A program made the position numbers and the translations under genes. From positions 310,001-374,000 of the forward strand of contig NZ_CP015520.1 in the NCBI RefSeq assembly GCF_001647085.1: a DNA stretch of 64,000 bases. The letters run 5' to 3'. Positions 52,140-59,975 of the stretch are shown here, one piece after another. The notes below the pieces were generated by a model, which made no database searches, was not told the DNA's origin, and worked only from the letters and a program-made list of their open reading frames with translations. Each line of letters starts with the position of its first letter. Within the stretch, counting starts at the first letter, position 1. The stretch is from Thermococcus piezophilus. GTDB lineage: Archaea > Methanobacteriota_B > Thermococci > Thermococcales > Thermococcaceae.

Positions 52140-53306
52140 TCACCGCGCGTGAATCTCCACTATATCTCCGTCCTCCAAGACGTGATCCGCTCCGACCCTC
52201 TGGCCCGGGAACTTGACGCTCTTGCCCCAAACCCTAGCGTAGCGGAAGTTCTTGGCGAAGTCCTTGTGAATCCTCTCGGCCAAGTCCATAACCGTTGAGC
52301 CCTTCTTGAGCGGGACTGGTGGATAAGCTGGCTCCTCCCCTGGGCTTTTCGTGAAGACGCGGATTATTTCGGCGAGCTCGTATAGTTCATCCTTCAGCCT
52401 ATCAAGGTTTATCTTCCTCTTTGCGGAAACGGGGACTATCTTAAAGCAGTCACTGTAAACCTTAACGAGTTTCTCGTAGTTTTCTTTACTCCCCAGAGAG
52501 TCACCCTTGTTGGCTATTATCATCGCTCTTCGCCAAACCAGACTCTCGTCGAGCGCATCGGCGAACTCCTCCAGAGTTACAGGCTCTTTGACGGTTATCT
52601 CCGCGGAGTGAATTCTTTCCTCGCGAAGCATCTTCATGACCTCTTGAATGTCGCCCTTTATGTTCTCCTGGCCGTTGATGATTATTCCGCCGCTGGCGGT
52701 TCTCTTTATCTCGACCCCCGGGCGGCGCTTGTTGAGCTTTATTCCAGCTCTCTCGAACTCTCTCAGGAGGATTTCCATCTGCTTCACAGGATCCTGGGAG
52801 AGGTCAACGACTATCGCTATGGCGTCTGCGTTTCTTACAACGCTTAAAAGCTGCGGCCCCATGCCCTTACCGAGAGCGGCCCCCTCAACGAGGCCAGGAA
52901 CCTCAACGAGCTGGATTTGAACATCATTATGGTGCATCATTCCCGGGATGGGCTCGACGGTGGTGAAGGCGTAGTCAGCAACGTCTATGTCAACATTGGT
53001 CAGTGCCTTCATAAGCGAGCTTTTCCCAACGTTTGGAAGGCCAGCCAGGACTATCTGTGCCGCCCCTTCTTTCCTCACGCTGAAGGAGTAACCACTACCC
53101 TTCTTCTGAGCCTGCCTCTGCTTTTCAAGCTCCTTCCTCAGCTCGGCTAGCTTTCGCTTTATCTGGAGCCTAAGTTTCTCAGTCCCCTTGTGTTTTGGCA
53201 CGGTGGCGTACATCTTCTCGAGCGCCCTTATCTTCTCTGAGATAGTTTTGGCGTTCCTGTACTCATCCTCGGCCGCTAAGTACTCTGCCGTAACGTTGGT
53301 TGGCAT
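52140..53306 (-). CDS. OBG/DRG-type GTPase with TGS domain
   Basis: 388 residues; ATG 53306 after GGAGGG. An N-terminal coiled-coil (KIRALEKMYA ... KRKLAELRKELEK), then G1 AGLPNVGKSSLMKAL, switch TTVEPIPGM, G3-like EVPGLVEGA (D replaced by E as is common in this group), G4 NKGDS and VSAKRK. A C-terminal TGS domain ends VLEDGDIVEIHAR. Developmentally-regulated GTP-binding (DRG) type, thought to act with ribosomes. Confidence 0.92.
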   Translation of the reverse strand: MPTNVTAEYLAAEDEYRNAKTISEKIRALEKMYATVPKHKGTEKLRLQIKRKLAELRKELEKQRQAQKKGSGYSFSVRKEGAAQIVLAGLPNVGKSSLMKALTNVDIDVADYAFTTVEPIPGMMHHNDVQIQLVEVPGLVEGAALGKGMGPQLLSVVRNADAIAIVVDLSQDPVKQMEILLREFERAGIKLNKRRPGVEIKRTASGGIIINGQENIKGDIQEVMKMLREERIHSAEITVKEPVTLEEFADALDESLVWRRAMIIANKGDSLGSKENYEKLVKVYSDCFKIVPVSAKRKINLDRLKDELYELAEIIRVFTKSPGEEPAYPPVPLKKGSTVMDLAERIHKDFAKNFRYARVWGKSVKFPGQRVGADHVLEDGDIVEIHAR

Positions 53307-53381
53307 GGCTGACCCTCCAGAAGTTTCTGAATTAAGGAGAGGGAGGTATTTTATAAAGGTATGGTTCCCGGAAATCGGCAA

Positions 53382-53392
53382 GTTTATATAAC
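53382..53392 (+). promoter_or_regulatory. TATA box of the Lrp-type regulator
   Basis: gtttatataac, 33-43 bases before ATG 53425. A separate minus-strand TATA (tttataaaat, 53348-53357) serves the GTPase, so the two promoters sit back to back. Confidence 0.65.
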
Positions 53393-53424
53393 CTTCCGAA
53401 AATTTTTTACAGACGGTGATGCTC

Positions 53425-53877
53425 ATGCTAGTGGGTTTGGACGAAATCGACAAGAAGATTCTCACCATACTTCAGAAGAACAGTAGAACGCCCTTGAGAG
53501 AGATTTCTAAAGAGGTCAACTTGGCCGAATCGACCGTTTATGAGAGAATAAAGAAGCTAAAGGAAAGGGGAATCATACGGAAGTTCACAGTCATTCTCGA
53601 TCCAGACTCCCTTGGCTTCAAGATACTGGCTTTCATCCTCATAAAGTCGAAAGCCGGCAAATACACCCACGTCGCCAAGGAGCTCACGAAATACCCGCAG
53701 ATAATTGAAATCTATGAGACGACGGGCGACTACGACATGCTTGTGAAGATAAGAACCAAGGGAAGCGAGGAGCTCAACAAGTTCCTGGACACCATCGGTG
53801 AAATCGAGGGCGTTGAATCGACCAACACCATGGTCGTGCTCAAGGTCCACAAAGAGACCACCGAACTGCCCCTTTAA
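53425..53877 (+). CDS. Lrp/AsnC feast/famine regulator, FL11-like
   Basis: 150 residues; ATG 53425 after GGTGATGCTC. N-terminal helix-turn-helix (LDEIDKKILTILQKNSRTPL, EVNLAESTVYERIKKLKERG) and C-terminal RAM ligand domain (YETTGDYDMLVKIRTKGSEE, ESTNTMVVLKVHKETTELPL). The C-terminal string is nearly that of the Pyrococcus FL11 protein, which senses amino acids and controls metabolic genes. Ligand and targets not visible here. Confidence 0.9.
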   Translation: MLVGLDEIDKKILTILQKNSRTPLREISKEVNLAESTVYERIKKLKERGIIRKFTVILDPDSLGFKILAFILIKSKAGKYTHVAKELTKYPQIIEIYETTGDYDMLVKIRTKGSEELNKFLDTIGEIEGVESTNTMVVLKVHKETTELPL

Positions 53878-53954
53878 TTGCCCATCTCTGTCCACAAAAG
53901 CTTATAAGTATCCCATTTCTATTTCTCTCTGAGCGTTAATACGGAGGTGTTTCT

Positions 53955-54455
53955 ATGAAAGTGCTGTTTCTAAGCGCGGATGACTTCGAGGATCTGGAGC
54001 TGATATACCCGCTCCACAGGATTAAAGAGGAGGGCCACGAGGTCTACGTTGCGAGCTTTCAAAGGGGGAAGATAACGGGCAAGCACGGCTACACCGTGAA
54101 CGTTGACCTAGCTTTTGACGAGGTTGATCCTGATGAGTTCGATGCCCTCGTTCTTCCTGGTGGAAAGGCCCCGGAGATAGTCAGGCTCAACGAAAAGGCC
54201 GTGGCAGTAACGAAGAAGATGTTTGAGGACGGAAAGCCGGTAGCGAGCATATGCCACGGGCCGCAGATACTCATCTCCGCCGGAGTGCTTAAGGGCAGGA
54301 AGGGAACGAGCACAATAACCATAAGGGACGACGTTGTCAACGCCGGTGCCGAGTGGGTAGATGCCGAGGTCGTCGTCGACGGTAACTGGGTCAGCTCAAG
54401 GCATCCGGGCGACCTCTACGCCTGGATGAGAGAGTTCGTGAAGCTCCTTCGCTGA
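53955..54455 (+). CDS. pfpI: Intracellular protease PfpI / DJ-1 family
   Basis: 166 residues, the exact length usual for PfpI. Nucleophile C100 with H101 in ASICHGPQIL, and acid residue E12 in DDFEDLE. PfpI forms hexameric rings; activities as peptidase and protein deglycase have been reported for the family. Confidence 0.94.
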   Translation: MKVLFLSADDFEDLELIYPLHRIKEEGHEVYVASFQRGKITGKHGYTVNVDLAFDEVDPDEFDALVLPGGKAPEIVRLNEKAVAVTKKMFEDGKPVASICHGPQILISAGVLKGRKGTSTITIRDDVVNAGAEWVDAEVVVDGNWVSSRHPGDLYAWMREFVKLLR

Positions 54456-54533
54456 GCTCCAACTTTTCTTGTTAACTTTTCTCCAACATAAGCCTTATAC
54501 AGAAAAGTGATGAGAATTTCATAGGTACAGGCC

Positions 54534-55251
54534 ATGAAAAGGCGGGGCTCTCGGCACATTTATCACGTTCATCCTAGTGGCGGTTCTCGTGGGTGCCGCT
54601 GTGACGTTAGCCTTAGCGCTCCACGGTGACATCGAGATCAGAGGCATAACCCCGAAAGAGACCGCCGGAGCGCTTGTCAAGTTTGGAGAGTCTAACGCAT
54701 CATCCCTCGTCATCAGGAACACCGTGGGAGATGTATACGTGGTTAAGGCAAACGTGAGCGGCCTCGTGGTCAAGAGCAACCTCCCCATAAACGTCAGCTT
54801 TGAAAACGGCATCCTCGAAGTGTACTACCCGATCAAGGAAAGCATTATCGGGAGGAGGAACGTCTGCAAAGACTACAGGAACGGCACTGTTGTGGTAGAA
54901 GTTGGTGGAGAGCTCGAGTACCTAGGCATAAGGGACGCCGTCGGGGACTTCTTAGTCTCGGCAGGGGCCAAGAGAGTGATCGTGAGAGACTTTGTCGGCA
55001 ATTTTAAAGGCGAGAACTGGGCAGAATACACAGTCGAGGATGTCGTAGGGGATATAACGCTCCACGCCAGCGACCATGTTGGGATCAACAACGTCGTTGG
55101 GGACATCCTGATAACAGCCCCACCGGACTTTAGTGTGAACCTCAACGCGGAGGACGTGCTGGGAGGCGTCACGAACACCGCGGGCGGAGAAAATGGCACA
55201 ATAATCGTTTCAATTTCCAACGTAGTTGGAGACGTGAACATTAGGGGATGA
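54534..55251 (+). pseudogene. Membrane-anchored beta-helix protein, probably frameshifted at its start
   Basis: The body from GTG 54577 is open (224 residues). It is a TM helix plus repeats around the motif VGD (NTVGDVYV, DAVGDFLV, DVVGDITL, NVVGDILI, NVVGDVNI), as in DUF4097-type adhesin domains. The anchor starts further left: reading from 54548 in the body's frame gives GALGTFITFILVAVLVG, but ATG 54534 (MKRR) is one base out of phase across a GGGG run. Deleting one G would give a continuous protein. Either a fresh frameshift or a sequence error; the GTG reading is the fallback. Confidence 0.6.
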
Positions 55252-55293
55252 CTTTTTAAGCCCCTTTCACTTTCTTACAACCGGTGATGAGAA

Positions 55294-55722
55294 ATGGCAA
55301 AGAGGCTGATGCGCTCAAAGGACAACAGGGTCTTCCTGGGGGTTCTCGGAGGGATAGCCGAGCACCTCGAGATAGACCCGACGCTCGTGAGAGTAATCTT
55401 TGTAGTTCTGCTTGTATTCAACCCCTCCGCGATGACCCTGCTGTACTTCCTGCTGGCGCTGGTCATGCCAGAGGAAGAGAACGGGGAAACGTCGCTCGAG
55501 GAGAAGCTCAACAAGCTGGCGGATGAAACTGAAAAGAAGATCAACGATATCTTTTCGGGCAGCAACAGCACAAAGACCTTCGCAATAATACTGATAGCCA
55601 TCGGTGCAGCTATTGTAGCAAAGCCGCTCTTCCCTCTGATAATTGGCCCGATTGGCGGAACTACACTCCTAGCCCTCACCCTCTTGGTAATAGGCATAAT
55701 ACTGCTCAAGAGGAGTGATTGA
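55294..55722 (+). CDS. PspC-domain membrane protein
   Basis: 142 residues. PspC domain at the N-terminus (KRLMRSKDNRVFLGVLGGIA, LEIDPTLVRVIFVVLL), an acidic linker (EEENGETSLEEKLNKLA), then two C-terminal membrane helices. In other organisms PspC senses envelope stress. Overlapped or abutted by the next two genes in a likely operon. Confidence 0.87.
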   Translation: MAKRLMRSKDNRVFLGVLGGIAEHLEIDPTLVRVIFVVLLVFNPSAMTLLYFLLALVMPEEENGETSLEEKLNKLADETEKKINDIFSGSNSTKTFAIILIAIGAAIVAKPLFPLIIGPIGGTTLLALTLLVIGIILLKRSD

Positions 55723-55723
55723 G

Positions 55724-55951
55724 ATGCGGACGCTCGGGATAATACTCATCTTCCTCGGAATCGTTCTTCTGGTAAGAGAGTTCAATCCAGCATTTATCTC
55801 GTGGATTGCACCCTACGCTCACCAAATCAAGGGCGCCTTCTGGGGCGTTACGCTGATAGCCTTCGGTCTCTACATGCTCACCAGAAGAACCGCCAGGAAG
55901 CTCGTCCTCATAGCGTACCTCATCTACCTTCTCCTCTACCTGGTGGTCTGA
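55724..55951 (+). CDS. Small membrane protein next to PspC
   Basis: 75 residues; ATG 55724 directly after the PspC stop (AGGAGTGATTGAG). Three hydrophobic helices, with an RRTARK motif between the last two. Likely works with the PspC protein; unnamed family. Confidence 0.68.
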   Translation: MRTLGIILIFLGIVLLVREFNPAFISWIAPYAHQIKGAFWGVTLIAFGLYMLTRRTARKLVLIAYLIYLLLYLVV

Positions 55952-56848
55952 ATGGAGCGGTGGAGGATCATAAAGGCCTTCACCCTCGGGTCCCTCCTAG
56001 AGGCGGCCATCCCGAAGCCGGGCAACGTGAACCGCTACGTTGACTTCGAAGACCTGACCCTCTACCACTTCATCTTCGCGGAGACCTGGATAATAGACAT
56101 ACTCCACGAGGCCACTAAGATCGGTGACCAGCTCAGGAGGGGAACCTACCGGCTCAACGAGGCCGGAATAGGCGAGCTGATAAAGCGCGCCGTCCAGAAC
56201 ACAAGGGAGGTTCAGGATGCAAACCCGAACTTCGGGATAGTGGCACTCCAGATCCCGCTCGTGATAGCCCTCTCAATGAGCAGGAACATGCTCGAGGCTC
56301 GGGACTGTGTCAGAAGGCTCCTAGACGAGTCCACTGTCCGGGACACGATGGAGCTCTACCGGGCGATAAGAATAGCGAACCCCAAGGGAATCCCGAGCGG
56401 GGTCAAGTACGACGTCTATTCCGATGACTCCTTCAGGGAGCTGTTTAGGGACGGCATCAACCTGAAAAGGCTGGCCGAAATAAGCTGTGAAAGGGAGTTA
56501 ATCTTCTGCGAGTGGCTCAACGGCTACGAGCTGAGTTATAAAACCTTTGCGAGGCTCTACGAGCTGACGAAAGAAATGACGCTCGAAGAGGCAGTTCAGG
56601 GGGCGTTCGTCGAACTTCTGGCCGAAAACACTGACACCCTCATTGTGAGAAAGGCAGGAAAGGAAGAAGCGGAACTCGTCAAGGAGAGAGCCAGGGAAGT
56701 CCTCGAGGGAAGGCTCACTCTCGAGGAGTTCGACGCCTTCCTGAGAGGAAAGAAGGACTTAAGGAATCCGGGAAGTCTGGCCGATATAATGACCATCGCC
56801 CTGGGCCTGTTCGTTCTCAAGGGCTACCGCCTCACTCGAGAACCTTAA
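55952..56848 (+). CDS. CitG/MdcB-type triphosphoribosyl-dephospho-CoA synthase family protein
   Basis: 298 residues starting right after the preceding stop (TGAATG). The family pattern near the N-terminus (LEAAIPKPGNVNRYVDFEDL, YHFIFAE) and the helical body fit CitG/MdcB, which makes the prosthetic group precursor of citrate lyase and malonate decarboxylase. Neither partner enzyme is nearby, and archaeal members probably do a different nucleotide transfer. Ends overlap the next, convergent gene by 17 bases. Confidence 0.8.
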   Translation: MERWRIIKAFTLGSLLEAAIPKPGNVNRYVDFEDLTLYHFIFAETWIIDILHEATKIGDQLRRGTYRLNEAGIGELIKRAVQNTREVQDANPNFGIVALQIPLVIALSMSRNMLEARDCVRRLLDESTVRDTMELYRAIRIANPKGIPSGVKYDVYSDDSFRELFRDGINLKRLAEISCERELIFCEWLNGYELSYKTFARLYELTKEMTLEEAVQGAFVELLAENTDTLIVRKAGKEEAELVKERAREVLEGRLTLEEFDAFLRGKKDLRNPGSLADIMTIALGLFVLKGYRLTREP

Positions 56849-57113
56849 AGCGCTTCGCTCCCCCCAGGCCGAGGCCCAAAGCTTTGCTGTCAACGACGAC
56901 CGCGTCCTTTCCGAGCTCGTCGAGGAGACGAACCTTCATGCCAGAAAGCTCCAGCACCTCCTCCTCACCGCCGAACTCCTTGTTCACCTGGTTCTTCAGG
57001 AACTCGTAGGCCTCGAAGCCGAAGAGAACGACATCTGGCTCGTAACCGTCGAGCGTGAGCTCGTTGGCCTTCTCCTCAATGAGGCTGAGAATCTTAATCA
57101 GCTCTCCCCGCAT
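56832..57113 (-). CDS. Family-4-encapsulin-like (HK97 A-domain) small protein
   Basis: 93 residues (GELIKILSLIEEKANELTLDG, PDVVLFGFEAYEFLKNQVNK, DAVVVDSKALGLGLGGAKRF). The sequence pattern recalls the small Pyrococcus furiosus protein of known structure that corresponds to the A-domain of HK97-type shell proteins and has been grouped as family 4 encapsulins. Those are restricted to hyperthermophiles and found next to metabolic enzymes. Assignment from memory of the pattern; not tested by search. Confidence 0.55.
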   Translation of the reverse strand: MRGELIKILSLIEEKANELTLDGYEPDVVLFGFEAYEFLKNQVNKEFGGEEEVLELSGMKVRLLDELGKDAVVVDSKALGLGLGGAKRFKVLE

Positions 57114-57157
57114 ACCATCACCAGGGACAGTTAGAAAAAAGACTTAAAAAGCCTTCC

Positions 57158-57798
57158 TCAAAGGCCAAAGGCACCCTTGATGCCGTTGAGTATCATCTGC
57201 ACTGCCATAGATGTCAGAATTAGGCCCATCATCCTCGTCATGACTTTGATTCCAACCCTCCCAAGCTTGTCTTTATCCTATTGGCTGAACATAGTACGAG
57301 CCAAACGGTGAAACCTATCGCGACTATGCTCGCTATTACCGCAGCCCTCTCTGATACGCTGAGGCTTTTGGCCATATAGAGCATAACGGTTGTTATCGCG
57401 CCTGGGCCAGAGATTAGGGGAATCGCGAGTGGAATTATGGCGACCTCCTCAAGAGTAACGACCTCTTCGTCGAACTCCTCCGTCTCTTCCCTACTTATCT
57501 TAATCGAGGAGAGACTTCCCGAGAGCATATCCATCGCCATGCGGAAGAGCAAAATACCGCCGGCTATCGAGAACGCGTCTGCGCTCGAGCCGAAGAACCG
57601 GAATATCCACTGACCGATGAGGGCGAAGGTAATGAGGGTTATGACTACAGTTACGGCAGTTTTGGCCGCTATCTCGCGCCTCTCCTCCATGGAAAGGTCA
57701 TGAGTAACGCTTAGAAAGACCGGGACAGCACCGACTGGGTTGGTAATTGCAAACAGTCCGCCGTAGAGGAGCACGAAGTACTTGATAATCTCTATCAC
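57158..57798 (-). pseudogene. MarC-family membrane protein, frameshifted near its C-terminus
   Basis: Open for 186 codons from ATG 57798: six-helix MarC pattern with NPVGAVPVFLSVTH, GGILLFRMAMDML, IPLAIPLISGPGAIT. It reads out of phase after ANRIK near 57280. In the neighbouring frame the normal family end follows (DKLGRVGIKVMTRMMGLILT, AVQMILNGIKGAFGL), stopping at 57158-57160. A single missing A in an A-run explains the break. Without the repair the last helix is lost. Confidence 0.8.
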
Positions 57799-57837
57799 GC
57801 GACCACCCGTGCTGGCTAAGAAGGAGAAATTAAAAGG

Positions 57838-58245
57838 TTAACTCTTGATAATCTCATAGGAGTACGTGAGCTTTGCACCACTGAGCTTTATGTGGGCCGA
57901 GGCGGAGCAATACTTGTCTTGACTGAGCTCTATGGCGCGCTTTGCTTTCTCATCCTTCACATTGCCGTAAATTCTGTAGTGGAGGTGAACCTTTTCATAC
58001 ATCCTTGGGTGCTCCTCGCGCCTCTCGCCGCTTATCTCCACTTCAAGCCCTTCTATAGGTTCCCTCATCTTCTGGAGTATCATAACCACGTCATAGGCAG
58101 TACAGCCAGCGACGCCGAGGAGAAGGAGTTTCATCGGGCTTATCCCGCCGTCCCCAAGGACGATCGAGCACCTCCCAGGCTCCACCTTGCCGATGAACTG
58201 CCCCTTCTCAACCCACTTTACACTACCCCTAACCTCGCTTGACAC
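57838..58245 (-). CDS. OsmC/Ohr-family protein
   Basis: 135 residues. OsmC fold with the peroxidatic-type cysteine in LLGVAGCTAYDVVMILQK and the second cysteine in LSQDKYCSASAHIKLSGAKL. Family members reduce organic hydroperoxides using this cysteine pair. Complete; divergent from the radical SAM gene. Confidence 0.9.
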   Translation of the reverse strand: MSSEVRGSVKWVEKGQFIGKVEPGRCSIVLGDGGISPMKLLLLGVAGCTAYDVVMILQKMREPIEGLEVEISGERREEHPRMYEKVHLHYRIYGNVKDEKAKRAIELSQDKYCSASAHIKLSGAKLTYSYEIIKS

Positions 58246-58304
58246 TTTTTTTCACCCGTAAGTGGAAACGCAATCCATTTTAAGGCATTTTCGTAGACAG
58301 AAAC

Positions 58305-59147
58305 ATGTACATCCGACCCTTCGACCCATGGAAGGCAAAGCTCTGCACATGCCCGTTCAAGTATACGCTGAACGTTTACACCGGTTGCGACCATGCTTGT
58401 CTTTACTGCTACATAACGAGCTACATCCCCAAGGCCTTCCGCGTGAGGACGAAGGAGGGGCTTTTGCCGAAGCTGGAACGCGAGCTGAGGAAGTTCGATA
58501 GGAGGTACATAATAGCTCTCTCCTATTCCTCCGACCCGTACCCAACCATCGAGAAAGAGCTAGGCATAACAAGAAAGGTGCTCGAATTGTTCCGGCGATA
58601 CGACGTGAGGTGTCTTTTGCTTACAAAATCAGACATCTTCGAGCGCGACCTCGATATTCTGAGCGAGCTGAAGTGTGCCGTGGGGATCACCGTTACGACC
58701 ATTGATGAAAGAACTGCCAAGCTCATAGAGCCGAAGACACCGAAGCCAGAGGACAGGATACGGGCGCTTAAAAAGGCCAAGAGTGCAGGAATTCCAGTCT
58801 ACGCGCGCATAGACCCGATAATTCCATTCTACAATTGGGGAGACTTCGATAAGACCCTCGACGCGCTGAGCTTCGTGAGCCACATAACGGTCTCGACGCT
58901 GAAGCTGAGGCCCGATGGGTTGAGTAGAATGAAGGCAAAGCTGCCAGAGGTTATGGAAAGGCTGGAGCCCCTCTATGAGAAAGGTGAGAGGATTGGAGGC
59001 TACTATTACCTGCCAAGAGAATTCAGGATGAAAATCCTCAAAGAGGCGAGGAGAAAGATAGAGGATAGGGGAATCACATTTGGCTCGTGTCGGGAGGGTT
59101 ACTACTCGTTTCCGAGCTGCGATGGCTCTCACTTAGTTCCTCCCTGA
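58305..59147 (+). CDS. Radical SAM protein, spore-photoproduct-lyase-like group
   Basis: 280 residues with cluster cysteines C28, C32, C35 (GCDHACLYC). TSYIPKAF, SYSSDPYPTIEKELG, LLLTKSD, ITVTTIDE, YARIDPIIP are typical of the archaeal SplB-like radical SAM family. Two extra cysteines (C14, C16) precede the motif. Function unknown; nucleic-acid repair or modification is the usual guess. Its last 74 bases overlap the 3' end of the gene on the other strand. Confidence 0.83.
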   Translation: MYIRPFDPWKAKLCTCPFKYTLNVYTGCDHACLYCYITSYIPKAFRVRTKEGLLPKLERELRKFDRRYIIALSYSSDPYPTIEKELGITRKVLELFRRYDVRCLLLTKSDIFERDLDILSELKCAVGITVTTIDERTAKLIEPKTPKPEDRIRALKKAKSAGIPVYARIDPIIPFYNWGDFDKTLDALSFVSHITVSTLKLRPDGLSRMKAKLPEVMERLEPLYEKGERIGGYYYLPREFRMKILKEARRKIEDRGITFGSCREGYYSFPSCDGSHLVPP

Positions 59148-59910
59148 CTTTAGCTTCTATCTCCCGCCTATCCATATCGAGCTTTTTGGCACGGTATTCA
59201 GCCGCAGCGAGGACGAAGGCCTCGAAGAGCCTTTCCATCTCTGGAAGATACTCCGCCTGCCATTGGACACCCACGATGAGGCCTTCTCCACCCTCTATCG
59301 CCTCTATGAGGCCGTCCACGGCATAGGCGACCGGCTTTACTCCCTCCCCGACCCGCTTGATGGCCTGATGGTGGAAGCTGTTCACGCGAAGGAACACATC
59401 GCTGGTGCCCTCTATGTTCAGCTCTTCCTTCAGTATCTCGTAGAGCCTCGAACTCGTTTTTATCCTCACCCCGTGGACACGCTGCGTTGGTCCCATCAGG
59501 TGAAGGTCCCAGTCGTGTTTTATCGCCTTAGGAATCTCTGCTGAAACATCTTGGTAGAGCGTTCCACCGAGGGCGACGTTTATCACCTGCATGCCCCTGC
59601 CGATGCCCAGAATGGGCACCCCATTCTCAACGGCTTTTTTCACCAGGCATATCTCTAACTCATCCCTTGCAACATCCACGTATTTGAGGACACCGGAAGG
59701 ATCCTCCCCGTAGAAGTGGGGGTGTATATCCGGACCCTCGATGAGGAGGATTCCATCAACGTGTTTTATAACCTCATCAGGGGACGAATCTGCGCTGAAA
59801 ACAGCGGGAATTCCCCCAACATTGAGTACCTTCTCCAAGTGGGCCTTGTTGAGGAAAAGGCGGTTCTTGGAGTAGTCCATACTACCGATTACACCGATTA
59901 AGGGCTTCAT
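59074..59910 (-). CDS. Glutamine amidotransferase-like (peptidase C26) protein lacking catalytic residues
   Basis: 278 residues; ATG 59910 after GGTGGTTG. The fold is that of gamma-glutamyl hydrolases (LLIEGPDIHPHFYGED, VNVALGGTLYQDV, SFHHQAIKRVGEGV). At the nucleophile elbow, however, the sequence is LGIGRGMQ with G104 where family enzymes have cysteine, and GVQWQAEYLPE replaces the usual WHPE histidine. So it is probably not a hydrolase. The C-terminal 20-30 residues are serine-rich and overlap the radical SAM gene. Confidence 0.8.
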   Translation of the reverse strand: MKPLIGVIGSMDYSKNRLFLNKAHLEKVLNVGGIPAVFSADSSPDEVIKHVDGILLIEGPDIHPHFYGEDPSGVLKYVDVARDELEICLVKKAVENGVPILGIGRGMQVINVALGGTLYQDVSAEIPKAIKHDWDLHLMGPTQRVHGVRIKTSSRLYEILKEELNIEGTSDVFLRVNSFHHQAIKRVGEGVKPVAYAVDGLIEAIEGGEGLIVGVQWQAEYLPEMERLFEAFVLAAAEYRAKKLDMDRREIEAKVREELSESHRSSETSSNPPDTSQM

Positions 59911-59975
59911 CACAACCACCCAGAGGGAGAAACGCTGTAGGGTATAAAAAGATTTACAGAAGAAAATAAAGGAGT

